The notes under the pieces: generated by a model
Database searches by the model: none
What the model saw: the letters and a program-made list of their open reading frames with translations, nothing else
What the model was told of the DNA's origin: nothing
Program-made: the position numbers and the translations under genes
DNA from: Levilinea sp.
GTDB lineage: Bacteria; Chloroflexota; Anaerolineae; Anaerolineales; Anaerolineaceae
Reading direction: 5' to 3'
Assembly: GCA_029975215.1 (NCBI GenBank)
Contig: JARKPO010000003.1
Location: 124,001-188,000, forward strand
Length of the DNA stretch: 64,000 nucleotides
Part shown: positions 42,349 to 52,212 of the stretch, one piece after another
Numbering within the stretch: position 1 is the first letter of the stretch
Layout: every line of letters starts with the position of its first letter

Positions 42349-44681
42349 GTTTCCAGCCGTCCTCCAATGACCGGTTTCTCAATATCTACCTGACCCTGGT
42401 TCAATATCCCATTTTGAGCACGCGCATCCGCATGCGCATGCGCAGTGAGCTGTTCACCCGCGGGGTGATCAGCCTGCGCGAGTTTGAAGCGCGCGTGCGC
42501 GAGATGGCCATCGCTTCGCAGGAGCGCGAAGGCCTGATCAATCCGGTGGAAGAAGAGCCGGAGGATATGTGGAATCTGCGCCTGGACCGCACGCGCAAGC
42601 ACCTCACTGACCTGATCTTCAGCCAGCGCCTGACCTTTGCCGATTTTGAACACATTGTCACCAGCGTGCTGAGTGAGAAAGGGCTGAGCGAGCAGGAAAT
42701 CCTCTCGGCCATCAACCCCGAACTGGCTCCCATGGAACTGGTGTTTGAACAGGCCCTGGCCATGGAACACCTGCCCCCGGCGGAGCGCCAGCGTTACGAA
42801 GCCCGCCTGCATGAATCCAAGGTGGTGCTCATCCGTTCGCTGATTAGCGACAACCTGCGCTATATCAACATCGCCAAAGAGTGGTTCACCATCAGCGACC
42901 TGGCCAAGATCCGCCGCCGCAAAATCGGCGGGGGGCGCATCGGCGGCAAAGCGGCCGGTATGCTGCTGGCTCTGCGCGTGGTGGAAGATATGGGCACCTG
43001 TCCCGATTTCTGCATCCGCTCCGCAGAGTCGTATTACATTGGTTCGGATGTGCTTTATTCGTTCATGTCCATCAACAACCTGGGGCATTGGAACGATCAG
43101 AAATATAAATCTGAATCAGAAATGCGGGCGGAATTCCCGCAGATTGTGAAAGATTTTGAAAAAGGGGTCTTCCCGCCCGAGATTGTGGAGCGGCTGCAGG
43201 GGCTGTTGGTGACGGTAGGGCAAAAGCCCATGATCGTGCGCTCTTCCAGCCTGCTGGAAGATAACTTCGGCACCTCCTTCGCGGGCAAATACGAAAGCAT
43301 TTTCCTGCCCAACCAGCGCTCGATCAAAGAGAACCTGGGGGCCCTCACCCGTGCCGTCGCACGCATCTATGCATCCACGCTGAACCCGAATGCGCTGCTC
43401 TACCGCCGCAGCCGCGGCTTGCAGGATTATGACGAGCGCATGGCCATTCTCATTCAGGTGGTGCAAGGCGAAGCCTTTGGGCGATACTACATGCCTCACG
43501 CCGCAGGGGTGGCCTTCAGCCGCAACCTCTACCGCTGGACCCCACAGATCCGGCGCGAGGACGGCTTTGTGCGCCTGGTGTGGGGCATGGGCACGCGTGC
43601 CGTGGACCGCGTGGGCAACGATTACCCCCGTCTGGTAGCCCTCAGCCACCCGCTGCTGCGGCCATCCACCTCGGCGGACGCCATCCGGCGTTATTCGCAG
43701 CAATATGTGGATCTGATTGACCTGGAGGAGAACGCCTTTAAAACGCTGCCAGCCAGCGAGGTTTTAGATGCACACTACCCGCCCTTGCGTTATTTGGCGC
43801 AGGTGGATGAGGACGGCTATTTTGTCTCTTTGCAGAGCAGCCTGCTGGAAGGCGGCACAGACCGCCTGGTGCTGACCTTTGACGAATTGCTGCGCCGCAC
43901 CCCCTTTGCTGAAAAAATGCGCGATATCCTCCATAACCTGGAGCGCAACTACCGCAGTCCGGTAGATTTAGAATTTACCCTGCACCTCTCTAACCTGGAT
44001 TCGGGCAAGCCTATGCTCAATCTGACGCTGCTGCAGTGCCGCCCGCAAAGCCACCTGATGGAAACGGAAGAAGTGCCCGTTCCAGCGGACATCCCAGAGG
44101 AAAAAGTGGTCTTTGAGACGCGTTTTGTGGTTCCCCAGGGCTTCATCCGGCAGGTGGATTACGTCCTGTTTGTGCGCCCAGAAGGCTACTACGCGCTGCC
44201 CAGCATGAACGACCGCGCCAAATTGGCGCGCGCCATCGGCACGCTGAACGCTGCCCTGGAAGGCCAAAATTTCATCTGTGTGGGCCCAGGGCGCTGGGGA
44301 TCTTCCAACTCCGATCTGGGTGTGCCCATTGATTATGGGGACATTTACCACGCCAAAGCGCTGGTGGAGCTTTCGGGCAAGGGGGTGGGGCCAGAGCCGG
44401 AGCCTTCGCTGGGCACGCATTTCTTCCAGGATCTGATGGAAGCTCAAATTTATCCCCTGGCGGTGCTGCTAGACAGCCCTACCACGCTGTTTAATCGCGA
44501 ATTTTTCTACCATCAGCCCAATCACGTGGGTGATTTTGTCCCGTTGGACCCGCTGCTGGCTGACACGCTGCACCTGATCCGCGTGAGCGATTTCGCCCCC
44601 GGCCACACCCTGCAGGTGGTGATGGACGACGACCAGAACCAGGCGATGGCCTTTGTAATTCCCCTGGACCGATTGAAATAA
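42345..44681 (+). CDS. PEP/pyruvate-binding (PPDK N-terminal) domain protein
   Basis: IGGKAAGMLLAL, MIVRSSSLLEDNFGTSFAGKYESIF, RPQSH; ATGA overlap with dnaN. Confidence 0.82.
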   Translation: MSFQPSSNDRFLNIYLTLVQYPILSTRIRMRMRSELFTRGVISLREFEARVREMAIASQEREGLINPVEEEPEDMWNLRLDRTRKHLTDLIFSQRLTFADFEHIVTSVLSEKGLSEQEILSAINPELAPMELVFEQALAMEHLPPAERQRYEARLHESKVVLIRSLISDNLRYINIAKEWFTISDLAKIRRRKIGGGRIGGKAAGMLLALRVVEDMGTCPDFCIRSAESYYIGSDVLYSFMSINNLGHWNDQKYKSESEMRAEFPQIVKDFEKGVFPPEIVERLQGLLVTVGQKPMIVRSSSLLEDNFGTSFAGKYESIFLPNQRSIKENLGALTRAVARIYASTLNPNALLYRRSRGLQDYDERMAILIQVVQGEAFGRYYMPHAAGVAFSRNLYRWTPQIRREDGFVRLVWGMGTRAVDRVGNDYPRLVALSHPLLRPSTSADAIRRYSQQYVDLIDLEENAFKTLPASEVLDAHYPPLRYLAQVDEDGYFVSLQSSLLEGGTDRLVLTFDELLRRTPFAEKMRDILHNLERNYRSPVDLEFTLHLSNLDSGKPMLNLTLLQCRPQSHLMETEEVPVPADIPEEKVVFETRFVVPQGFIRQVDYVLFVRPEGYYALPSMNDRAKLARAIGTLNAALEGQNFICVGPGRWGSSNSDLGVPIDYGDIYHAKALVELSGKGVGPEPEPSLGTHFFQDLMEAQIYPLAVLLDSPTTLFNREFFYHQPNHVGDFVPLDPLLADTLHLIRVSDFAPGHTLQVVMDDDQNQAMAFVIPLDRLK

Positions 44682-44688
44682 TTCCCGG

Positions 44689-45270
44689 TTACTCTCCGGC
44701 GGCCTCCCCCGGTGCGGGCGTCTTTCGCCGCGGGTCCAAGGCGTCCCAACGCAGGACCAGGTCGCGCAGCGGCTGTGAATCCGGCGAGGGCATGCCCCGA
44801 TGCGGCGGCTCGGCGGTCAGCTCAGCGCGCAGGGCGGCGATCTGCTCCAGGGCTTGCGGGCCGCTCAGGCCGCGGCGTACCCAAAAACAGCCCACCACCG
44901 CGCCGGTGCGGCCGATGCCCGCGCGGCAGTGCACATACACGCCCTGGCCCTGTTCCAGGGCGCTGTCGATTTGATCCAGGATCGCGCTCATCCGGTCAGG
45001 CACGATGAGGGGGGCGGTTTCGAGGGGAAAGGTGTGGTAATGCGCCGTCAGGCCGAGCCAGTTGGCCTGCTCATGCAGCAGCCGCTGGTAATCGGGGGCT
45101 TCGTTGGGCTGGGCCAGGTTGATGAAGCAGCGCAGCCCGCGGTCCAGCAAACGGCTGAGCAGGGTGCGGGTGACTTCGTCGGAATAGGGCACGGCGGGGT
45201 AGGCCCCGGCCATGAACTGCCCGGGCAGCACCCAATAGGCGTTGGGGATGGGTGGGGGCAGCAGGCTCAT
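44689..45270 (-). CDS. Dual-specificity/tyrosine protein phosphatase family protein
   Basis: VHCRAGIGRTGAVVGC (CX5R) active site. Confidence 0.88.
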   Translation of the reverse strand: MSLLPPPIPNAYWVLPGQFMAGAYPAVPYSDEVTRTLLSRLLDRGLRCFINLAQPNEAPDYQRLLHEQANWLGLTAHYHTFPLETAPLIVPDRMSAILDQIDSALEQGQGVYVHCRAGIGRTGAVVGCFWVRRGLSGPQALEQIAALRAELTAEPPHRGMPSPDSQPLRDLVLRWDALDPRRKTPAPGEAAGE

Positions 45271-46286
45271 TCGTATACCCGGGTGATCTCATCCCGTTCG
45301 GGCCGCGGCAGGGGAATTTCGCCGTCGGCCAGTCTTTGCCAGACAGCAAACGGCCCTTCGCTGACCTCGCCGATGTCGGCGCAAACGATCCCTTCGCCTT
45401 GCAGCGCGGCGCGGATGGCGGGGGCATCGCTGGGGGGCGCGGTGAACAGCAGCGCGCCCGAGGCGATGGCCGCCAGCGGGTTCAGGCCAAGGGCCGCACA
45501 CACCCGCTGCGAAAGCCGCGGTACCGGCACAGCCGCTGGATCGATTTTGAAACACTTCCCGCTGGCCTCGGCCATCTCCCACAAGGCTGATGCCAGGCCG
45601 CCTTCGGTGGGGTCGTGCATGGCGGTGACGCGCCCGGCCTGGACGGCGGTGCGCGCATCGCGGGCCACGCTGATGCCGGGAGTGTACAGGTAAGCGGCGG
45701 CTTCTTCCAACTCGGCGGGGGTCAAAACGGAAGCCAGTCGGTCGGGGAACTCGCGGCTGAGGATGGCGGTGGCCTCCACGGGTACACCCTTGGTCAGCAG
45801 GATGCGGTCGCCGATCTGTGCGCCGCGCGGGGTGACCAGCGCCTCGCGGGCCACTTCGCCGATCAGCGTGCCGATCAGCAGCGGCCGGTCTAGCCCGTGA
45901 GTGATTTCGGTATGCCCGCCCACCACAGTGACGCCCAGTTGGGCGCAGGCCGAGTTGATCTGGTTTAAAATCTCTTCCACCAGGCGCGGGGTGGTTTGCC
46001 CCTGTGGCAGTAGCAGGGCGGTCATGTACCAGCGCGGCACGGCGCCGGTGGTGGCGATGTCGTTGGCGCTCACCTGCACCCCGTACCAACCGATTTCACC
46101 GCTCACAAAGGTGATCGGTTCTGTTTTGAGCACCAAAAGCTGGGGCGCGCCCGTGTCAATCACGGCGCAGTCCAGGCCCACGCCCGGGCCGAGCAGCACG
46201 CGCGGGTCGTTGCCGGGAATTTGGGCCACCATCTGGGCCAACAGTTCCGGCGGCAGTTTACCCAGGGGGAGAATCGCATCCGACAT
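45267..46286 (-). CDS. AIR synthase-related (HypE/PurM-like) protein
   Basis: DIATTGAVPRWYMTALLLPQG, GGHTEITHGLDRPLLIGTLIG, MHDPTEGGLASALWEMAEASG. Confidence 0.88.
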   Translation of the reverse strand: MSDAILPLGKLPPELLAQMVAQIPGNDPRVLLGPGVGLDCAVIDTGAPQLLVLKTEPITFVSGEIGWYGVQVSANDIATTGAVPRWYMTALLLPQGQTTPRLVEEILNQINSACAQLGVTVVGGHTEITHGLDRPLLIGTLIGEVAREALVTPRGAQIGDRILLTKGVPVEATAILSREFPDRLASVLTPAELEEAAAYLYTPGISVARDARTAVQAGRVTAMHDPTEGGLASALWEMAEASGKCFKIDPAAVPVPRLSQRVCAALGLNPLAAIASGALLFTAPPSDAPAIRAALQGEGIVCADIGEVSEGPFAVWQRLADGEIPLPRPERDEITRVYE

Positions 46287-46391
46287 GGGGGTCAATATCC
46301 TCTCCAGAGAGTTGCATAGTGAATCACAGCCCCTTATTGTACCCAGGTTTGGCCGATTCTGTGCGCGGCTCAGCGGGCCGGGGTAGGGGCG

Positions 46392-47159
46392 TCAATCCAC
46401 GCACAGGCCGTCGTATTCCGGATTTTGGAAGAGGGGCTGCGGTTCCAGACGCATCACCTCGCCGCTGCGGCTGACCTCAACCGGCACGGCAAAGGTGGTG
46501 TGCGGGCCGCAGCCGCACAGGTAATCATTGAACAGGAACACGCGGTAACCCTCGCTGATGGTTTCCACATGGGTTTCCTGCAGCTGGCGGGTCTGGTAGC
46601 GGAAGCCGGGGTCTACGGATAGGTCGTAAAGGGCCGAAAGCCCCTGGCTGGCCAGGGCGTAGCTGAGGGCCTCTTCGGGGGTCTCGATGGGGGCGGCCAG
46701 GGCGCGCAGCTCTTCCAGATTGCGCACCAGGCGCAGGCTGCCGTTTTCGGCCACCACATAGCGGATGTAGGCCGGGTAGGCGCAGCCGGTGTGATAGAGA
46801 TACTCCCCCTCCGGCAGGGCATCGCGCCCGCGCACGATACAGGCGGCCAGTGGTGCTGGGTCCAGGCCGCCCAGCAGTGGCGAGACGCTTTGCAGCACCT
46901 CACAGTCCCACTCATCCTGCGGGCCGCCCTCTGGGCAGGTCCACCACGGCTCCGCCAGGGTGCAGCCCACTTGTTCCAGGGGCGAGGTGTCCACGCTCAG
47001 CGCGGGCGGGTCATATTCCACCAGGGTGGGGCGCTGTGCCAGATTGCGGATGCGCTGCGCCAGGGCCGGGACAACGGCGCAGGCGGTGACCCCCCCGGCG
47101 GCCAGCAGCGCCACAGCGATGCGCAGAGTGCTGGTTAAACAGCGAACGGATGGTTTCAT
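46392..47159 (-). CDS. Secreted hypothetical protein
   Basis: Signal-like N-terminus MKPSVRCLTSTLRIAVALLAAGGVTACAVVPALA; family not recognised. Confidence 0.65.
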   Translation of the reverse strand: MKPSVRCLTSTLRIAVALLAAGGVTACAVVPALAQRIRNLAQRPTLVEYDPPALSVDTSPLEQVGCTLAEPWWTCPEGGPQDEWDCEVLQSVSPLLGGLDPAPLAACIVRGRDALPEGEYLYHTGCAYPAYIRYVVAENGSLRLVRNLEELRALAAPIETPEEALSYALASQGLSALYDLSVDPGFRYQTRQLQETHVETISEGYRVFLFNDYLCGCGPHTTFAVPVEVSRSGEVMRLEPQPLFQNPEYDGLCVD

Positions 47160-47282
47160 GCTTTTTCCTCCCCGAGCTTTTCTCAAACCTCCCCGGTCAA
47201 GGCCAGGGTTGATTCCCTCCCTCCTTTTTGATTATAGGGGCTTTTGCACCGGATTTAAAGGCTGAACCCTGCCCGGTAAAAG

Positions 47283-47318
47283 AAAAGCCAGGCAAAAGCG
47301 GCTTGGCTTGTGCCTGGC
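47283..47318 (-). terminator. Intrinsic terminator after minus-strand amylase gene
   Basis: On minus strand GCCAGGCA...TGCCTGGC then TTTTCTTTT. Confidence 0.65.
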
Positions 47319-47340
47319 GTGTAGATTGGGGGGGAATTTC

Positions 47341-48684
47341 CTAAAGAATGGGGAAGTGAAAGTCCATCAAGTCGCTGTACAGCGGGTGCAGATCGGGTTT
47401 GCCGGTGTAGCGCAGGATGGCGGCATGGCTGGGAAGGGGGGCTGCGCCGGACTGCACATTGACAGACTGTCCGCTGAGCAGGTCGGTGTAGCTGCCGTCC
47501 GGAATGGGCAAAGCGATGGCGCCAGTAGCGGCGCGCACGTTGAAGATGCCCAGCAGGCCGCCTTCGCGTCCCTTTTGCCAGGAGGCCACAATGGCTGGGT
47601 CGGCGGCCAGCAGCAGGAATTTGCCTTCCTGCAGGATAGGATCTTTTTTCAGGTGGGCCAGTTTGGTGAGGAAGGGCTGCAAGGAATAATTTCTCCACTC
47701 CACCTTGTCAATTTCAAAGAGCGAAGGGGTATGACCAGCCTCCGATTCCTGCCCGCCGTAGATGAGGAATGCCCCGCGGTTGAAGGCCTCAAAAGCTGTC
47801 CAGGCCAGGGCTTGAGTGCGGTCAGAAGCCAAAGCCATGATGCGTGCCTGGTCGTGGTTTTCTACACAGCGCATTTTCACGAAATTTTCGGGGTAGATGG
47901 CATCCTGGAAGCGCAGAATCTCCAGATAACGCCCCACGGGCAGTTTACCGTGCACCACCGCCTGGAAAAGCGGCCAAATGTCGTAATCGTAGGTCAGGTC
48001 GAAGGCCTGGTAGAGTTCGCTGTCGGAACAGGCATTCAGGTTGAAGTGGCGGCGCCCCGCCACAAAACTGGCATGCACCGATTCGGCCAGCCAGATAACA
48101 TTTGGCTTGACGGCAGCCACTTCGGCGCGCGCCTGCACCCAAAAATCCACCGGAACCAGCGAAGCCACGTCGCAGCGGAAGCCGTCTACACCCATTTCGG
48201 CCCACATTTTCAAGGAATCGATCAGGTAGCGGGTCAGTTCGGGATTGGGGTGCTTCAGGTCAATCACATCCGACCATTCCGGCACGGTGGTCACAGGCTT
48301 GCACTGCTCATTCTGATGGAAAAATTCGGGGTGCTCCTGCACCAGCACGGAATCATGGGCGGTGTGGTTATACACCACGTCAATCATCACCTGCATGCCC
48401 AGGCGGTGGGCTTTTTCGATCAGGCGGGCGAAATCCGCTTTGGTTCCGTATTCCGGGTTCACCTCGCGGTAGTCGCGGATGGAATAAGGACAACCCAGGC
48501 GGCCTTTCTTATTCAATTGGCCGATAGGGTGGATGGGCATGAACCAGATGATGTCCACGCCCATGGCCTGAATGCGTTCCAGATCGGCTTCGACATCTGC
48601 AAAAGTTCCGTTGGGGCCGTGGTTGCGCACATAGACTTCGTAGATCACCAAATTGCGGTAATGGAGGGGGGTATCCTTCGCCAT
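47341..48684 (-). CDS. GH13 alpha-amylase family protein
   Basis: VMIDVVYNHTA, GFRCDVASLV, WLAESVH, CVENHDQAR motifs. Confidence 0.93.
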   Translation of the reverse strand: MAKDTPLHYRNLVIYEVYVRNHGPNGTFADVEADLERIQAMGVDIIWFMPIHPIGQLNKKGRLGCPYSIRDYREVNPEYGTKADFARLIEKAHRLGMQVMIDVVYNHTAHDSVLVQEHPEFFHQNEQCKPVTTVPEWSDVIDLKHPNPELTRYLIDSLKMWAEMGVDGFRCDVASLVPVDFWVQARAEVAAVKPNVIWLAESVHASFVAGRRHFNLNACSDSELYQAFDLTYDYDIWPLFQAVVHGKLPVGRYLEILRFQDAIYPENFVKMRCVENHDQARIMALASDRTQALAWTAFEAFNRGAFLIYGGQESEAGHTPSLFEIDKVEWRNYSLQPFLTKLAHLKKDPILQEGKFLLLAADPAIVASWQKGREGGLLGIFNVRAATGAIALPIPDGSYTDLLSGQSVNVQSGAAPLPSHAAILRYTGKPDLHPLYSDLMDFHFPIL

Positions 48685-48696
48685 ACAATCCTCTGT

Positions 48697-49185
48697 TTAA
48701 CCTGCCTGTTTAATCTCTGCCACCTGTCCGCCGGTCATGGGCTGAAGGCTGGCGGCAGAGAGCTGAAAGACCGCGTGGGGGGTTCCCGCAGCGGCCCAAA
48801 TGGTATCGTATTGCAGCAAATCGGCGTCAATCACGGTGCGCAGGGCCTGAATGTGCCCCAGGGGCGGCACGCCGCCGATGGCAAAGCCGGTTTGCACGCG
48901 CACGAAATCACCGTTGGCTTTTTCCACCGCTTCGCCCAGCACCTGGGCCAGGCGCGCCTCGCTGACGCGGTTGGCGCCGCTGACCAGAGCCAAAACAGCC
49001 TTGCCGCTGCTTTTCCCGCGGAAGATGAGCGATTTGACAATCTGCCCCAGGGTGCAGCCGCAGGCGTCTGCGGCTTCCTGTGCGGTGCGCGTGGAAGCGG
49101 GCAGTTCCACCACGGTGCAGTCGAAGCCCCGAGCGTGCAGGGTGTTCTGTACTTTTTGGGCGCTGGGGGAGAGGGTTTCGTTCAT
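48697..49185 (-). CDS. YbaK/EbsC-family aminoacyl-tRNA deacylase
   Basis: CGCTLGQIVKSLIFRGKSSGKAVLALVSGANRV...IGGVPPLGH. Confidence 0.92.
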   Translation of the reverse strand: MNETLSPSAQKVQNTLHARGFDCTVVELPASTRTAQEAADACGCTLGQIVKSLIFRGKSSGKAVLALVSGANRVSEARLAQVLGEAVEKANGDFVRVQTGFAIGGVPPLGHIQALRTVIDADLLQYDTIWAAAGTPHAVFQLSAASLQPMTGGQVAEIKQAG

Positions 49186-49263
49186 CGGTCTTCCTGTGGT
49201 GACAAAACCAGGGTTTGGGGTATTGTACCAAATTTTGATGGAGGGCTGTGATAGAATTTGAGC

Positions 49264-50286
49264 ATGACCTGGGACGTGATGGGCCACGATTGGGCGGTGA
49301 ACCTGCTGCGCCAGCACCTTTCCCGCGGAGAGGTGCGGCACGCGTATTTGCTGTGCGGCGCGCCGGGGGTGGGACGGCGCACGCTGGCGCTGCGCTTTGC
49401 CCAGGCACTCTTCTGCCCGCAGCCTGTGGCACCGGGGGAACCTTGTGGGGTATGCCGCGCCTGTCAGCAAACCTTGAACATGCAGCACCCTGACCTGCAC
49501 CTGTTGTCCGCCGAAACCGTGGGAGGCTCACTGCGGGTGGAGACCATCCGCGAATTGCAGCGCTCGCTGTCCCTGGCCCCGTTTCAGGCTGTGCGTCGCG
49601 TGGCCCTGCTGCTGCGTTTTGAAGAAGCCACCGAAAGCACCCAGAATGCGCTGCTCAAAACCCTGGAAGAAGCCCCCGAACGTGCGATTTTGATTCTGAC
49701 CGCGGTATCCCCCGAAAGCCTGCTACCTACCATCACTTCGCGCTGCGAAATCCTGCGCCTGCGCCCGATGGGGGTAGAAGCTCTGGGGGCCGCCCTGCAT
49801 CAGCAGCGCGGTCTGCCCGCTGATGAGGCCCGCCGCCTGGCGCATCTGTCATCGGGGCGGGTGGGGGTGGCTTTGCAGATGCACGCCCAGCCAGAACTGG
49901 TGGAAAAACGCCGCGCCTATTTGGATGATCTGCGTATGCTGCTAAGCGCACCGCACCGCGACCGCTTTACCTATGCCAAAAAGGCCGCTGAGTACGGCCG
50001 CCCCGATCAGCGTTCTGGGATGGTGGAGGAACTGCGCCGCCGCCTGGAGGTGTGGCAGTCGCTTTGGCGGGATGTGATGCTGCTGCAAAGCGGGGTGGAG
50101 CTGCCTCTGGTCAATCTGGATGATTTGGACGCTGTGGAGCGCTTGGCGCAGCAGTGTTCCCCAGCGGAAATGGCGGCGCGGGTACGTGAGCTGGAAGAAG
50201 CCCAAGACGCGCTGGACGCGAACGCCAACTCGCGCCTGTTGTTTGAAAACCTGGCTTTGAACTTGCCGCGGGTGGTTTTGAATTGA
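49264..50286 (+). CDS. holB: DNA polymerase III subunit delta'
   Basis: HAYLLCGAPGVGRRTLALRFAQALFC, CGVCRAC, QNALLKTLEEAPERAILILTA, SRCEILRLRP. Confidence 0.9.
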   Translation: MTWDVMGHDWAVNLLRQHLSRGEVRHAYLLCGAPGVGRRTLALRFAQALFCPQPVAPGEPCGVCRACQQTLNMQHPDLHLLSAETVGGSLRVETIRELQRSLSLAPFQAVRRVALLLRFEEATESTQNALLKTLEEAPERAILILTAVSPESLLPTITSRCEILRLRPMGVEALGAALHQQRGLPADEARRLAHLSSGRVGVALQMHAQPELVEKRRAYLDDLRMLLSAPHRDRFTYAKKAAEYGRPDQRSGMVEELRRRLEVWQSLWRDVMLLQSGVELPLVNLDDLDAVERLAQQCSPAEMAARVRELEEAQDALDANANSRLLFENLALNLPRVVLN

Positions 50287-50305
50287 GAAACGGCAGGCGA
50301 GGGGG

Positions 50306-50641
50306 CTAAAAGAGCCACTGCAGCAGGTACAAAACCGCCATGCCTGCCGCGATGGTCAAAAGGATACTGCGCGTGCGCCAGGCCACCCACACGGCGGCCA
50401 GCCCGGCCCACAAACGCAGGTTTTCAATGCCAATCTGCACACGGCCCTGGGGCATGAGTATTTCAGGCAGGATGATGGCACTCAGCACGGCAGGGGGCAC
50501 AAAGCGCAGGGCGCGCTGCAAGAGTTCCGGCGGCTGCCAGCGCCCCTGCAGGGCGATGAAGGACAGCCGGATCAAAAAGGTCAGCGCCCCGCCCAGGATG
50601 AGGATCCACCACAGATTCCCGTTCACCGCCGTTCGCTCCAT
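50306..50641 (-). CDS. AzlD family branched-chain amino acid transport protein
   Basis: Small hydrophobic TFLIRLSFIAL...LRFVPPAVLSAIILPEIL; adjacent to AzlC. Confidence 0.85.
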   Translation of the reverse strand: MERTAVNGNLWWILILGGALTFLIRLSFIALQGRWQPPELLQRALRFVPPAVLSAIILPEILMPQGRVQIGIENLRLWAGLAAVWVAWRTRSILLTIAAGMAVLYLLQWLF

Positions 50642-51333
50642 AACCCCACCAAAATGCCCGCCAGGGCGGCCAGCAGCAAACCCAGTTTATAAGGAAGCCC
50701 GTGCGCCAGCACGGCGGTGACCCCGGCGCTGAGGGCTGCCAGGGCCGAGGGACGGTCGCGCAGGTTGGGGATCACCAGGGCGATGAAGGTGAGGGCCAGG
50801 GTGAAGTCTAGCGACCAGGCGGCTGGGATCTGCGCCCCCAGGAAGATGCCCACCGCGGTGCTGATCTGCCAATCAGCCCACAGGGCCAGCCCGGCTCCCA
50901 ATAAAAACCACGGGCTGCCTGGCATCACCCCCTTTTTTTGATACAACGTAATCGCCACCGCATAGGCCTCATCCGTCAGCAGATAGGCCAAAACGGCTTT
51001 CCAGACGCGCGACAGACCGTGCAGATAGGGGGCGATGGAGGCGGAATACAGAGCGTGGCGCAGGTTGATGACCAGGATGGAGAGGATGATCACCACAGCC
51101 GGGGTGGCGGTGTTGATCAGCTGCACGGCCATGAACTGCGAGGAGCCGGCGAAGACGATGGAGGACATGGCCTGGGCGGCGGCCGCGGGCAGACCGGCTT
51201 TGACGGCCAGCACACCGTAGATCATGCCGAAGGGTGTGACCCCCAGCAGAATGGGCAGCTCGGCGCGCACCCCGGCCCAAAAATCCGCGTGGGCGGAGGG
51301 GGAAGGCGGGTTTGCGGCGGTCATGCGGGGCAT
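50623..51333 (-). CDS. AzlC family branched-chain amino acid exporter
   Basis: PILLGVTPFGMIYGVLAVKAGLPAAAAQAMSSIVFAGSSQFMAVQL. Confidence 0.92.
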   Translation of the reverse strand: MPRMTAANPPSPSAHADFWAGVRAELPILLGVTPFGMIYGVLAVKAGLPAAAAQAMSSIVFAGSSQFMAVQLINTATPAVVIILSILVINLRHALYSASIAPYLHGLSRVWKAVLAYLLTDEAYAVAITLYQKKGVMPGSPWFLLGAGLALWADWQISTAVGIFLGAQIPAAWSLDFTLALTFIALVIPNLRDRPSALAALSAGVTAVLAHGLPYKLGLLLAALAGILVGLWSERR

Positions 51334-51390
51334 CCGTGGGCGGGCTGAGCGGGCACCGGAGTCTCCTGGGGGCGGGCCGCGGCGCAGCCT

Positions 51391-52212
51391 TTAGACGATG
51401 GCGGCGCGTAGGCGGCGGGCGAGTTCACCGAAGGGTGCAGTATAACGCATTTCCTCATCCCGCGGACGGGGCAAATTCACGGTCAGATCCAGGGCCAGCC
51501 GCCCCGGGCGGGCGGTGAGCACCAGCACCCGGTCGGAAAGCAGCAGGGCTTCGGAGATGGAATGGGTGACCATCAGCACCGTCTTTTGGCGGGCCTGCCA
51601 CAGGCGCAGCAGCTCGCCGCCCATGCGTTCGCGGGTCAGCGCGTCCAGCGCGCCGAAAGGCTCGTCCAGCAGCAGCAGGTCAGGATCCTGCACCAGGGCG
51701 CGCGCCAGGGCCACGCGCTGGGCCATGCCGCCCGAAAGGTCGCGCGGCCAGGTGTCTTCAAAGCCCTGCAGGCCGATCAGCTCCACCATTTCGGCGGCCT
51801 GTTGGCGGGCAGCCTCCAGGGGTACGCCTTGCAATTCCAGGGGCAGGGTGATGTTTTCCACCACGGTGCGCCAGGGCATCAGGTTGGCCTGCTGAAAGAC
51901 CACTCCCACGCGCGGAGGGCGGCCTTCGCCGCGCAGGGGGGCAAAATGTACGCTGCCGCTGGTGGGGCGCAGCAGCCCCGCCAAAACGCGCACCAGGGTG
52001 GATTTGCCGCTGCCCGAAGGTCCCAGGACGCACACAAATTCCTGCTCGCGCAGCTCAAAGGTCAAATCTTCCACGGCGCGCAGGCCTTCGCGCTCGCCAG
52101 GGAAGGTCAGGCTGAGGTGGTTGACCTTGAGCACGGCGCAGTTGCGCGGGCTGCCCGCGGACGGAACCTCTTCACAGCAGATGGGCAAATCCAGGGCGGC
52201 CTTCACGCTCAC
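51391..52212 (-). CDS. ABC transporter ATP-binding protein (ThiZ/SsuB-like), predicted flavin uptake
   Basis: GPSGSGKSTLVRVLAGL, LSGGMAQRVALARAL, LLLDEPFGALD; GTGA overlap with SBP gene. Confidence 0.93.
   Translation of the reverse strand: MSVKAALDLPICCEEVPSAGSPRNCAVLKVNHLSLTFPGEREGLRAVEDLTFELREQEFVCVLGPSGSGKSTLVRVLAGLLRPTSGSVHFAPLRGEGRPPRVGVVFQQANLMPWRTVVENITLPLELQGVPLEAARQQAAEMVELIGLQGFEDTWPRDLSGGMAQRVALARALVQDPDLLLLDEPFGALDALTRERMGGELLRLWQARQKTVLMVTHSISEALLLSDRVLVLTARPGRLALDLTVNLPRPRDEEMRYTAPFGELARRLRAAIV

Noticed and set aside
45267-46286. AIR synthase-related gene considered as hypE or purM
   Set aside because: Motifs place it in the PurM/HypE superfamily, but no hydrogenase maturation or purine genes are adjacent, so no specific symbol was assigned
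47308-49251. 647-aa plus-strand ORF
   Set aside because: Lies antisense to the well-supported GH13 amylase and YbaK genes; His/Gly/Gln-rich shadow translation without recognisable domains
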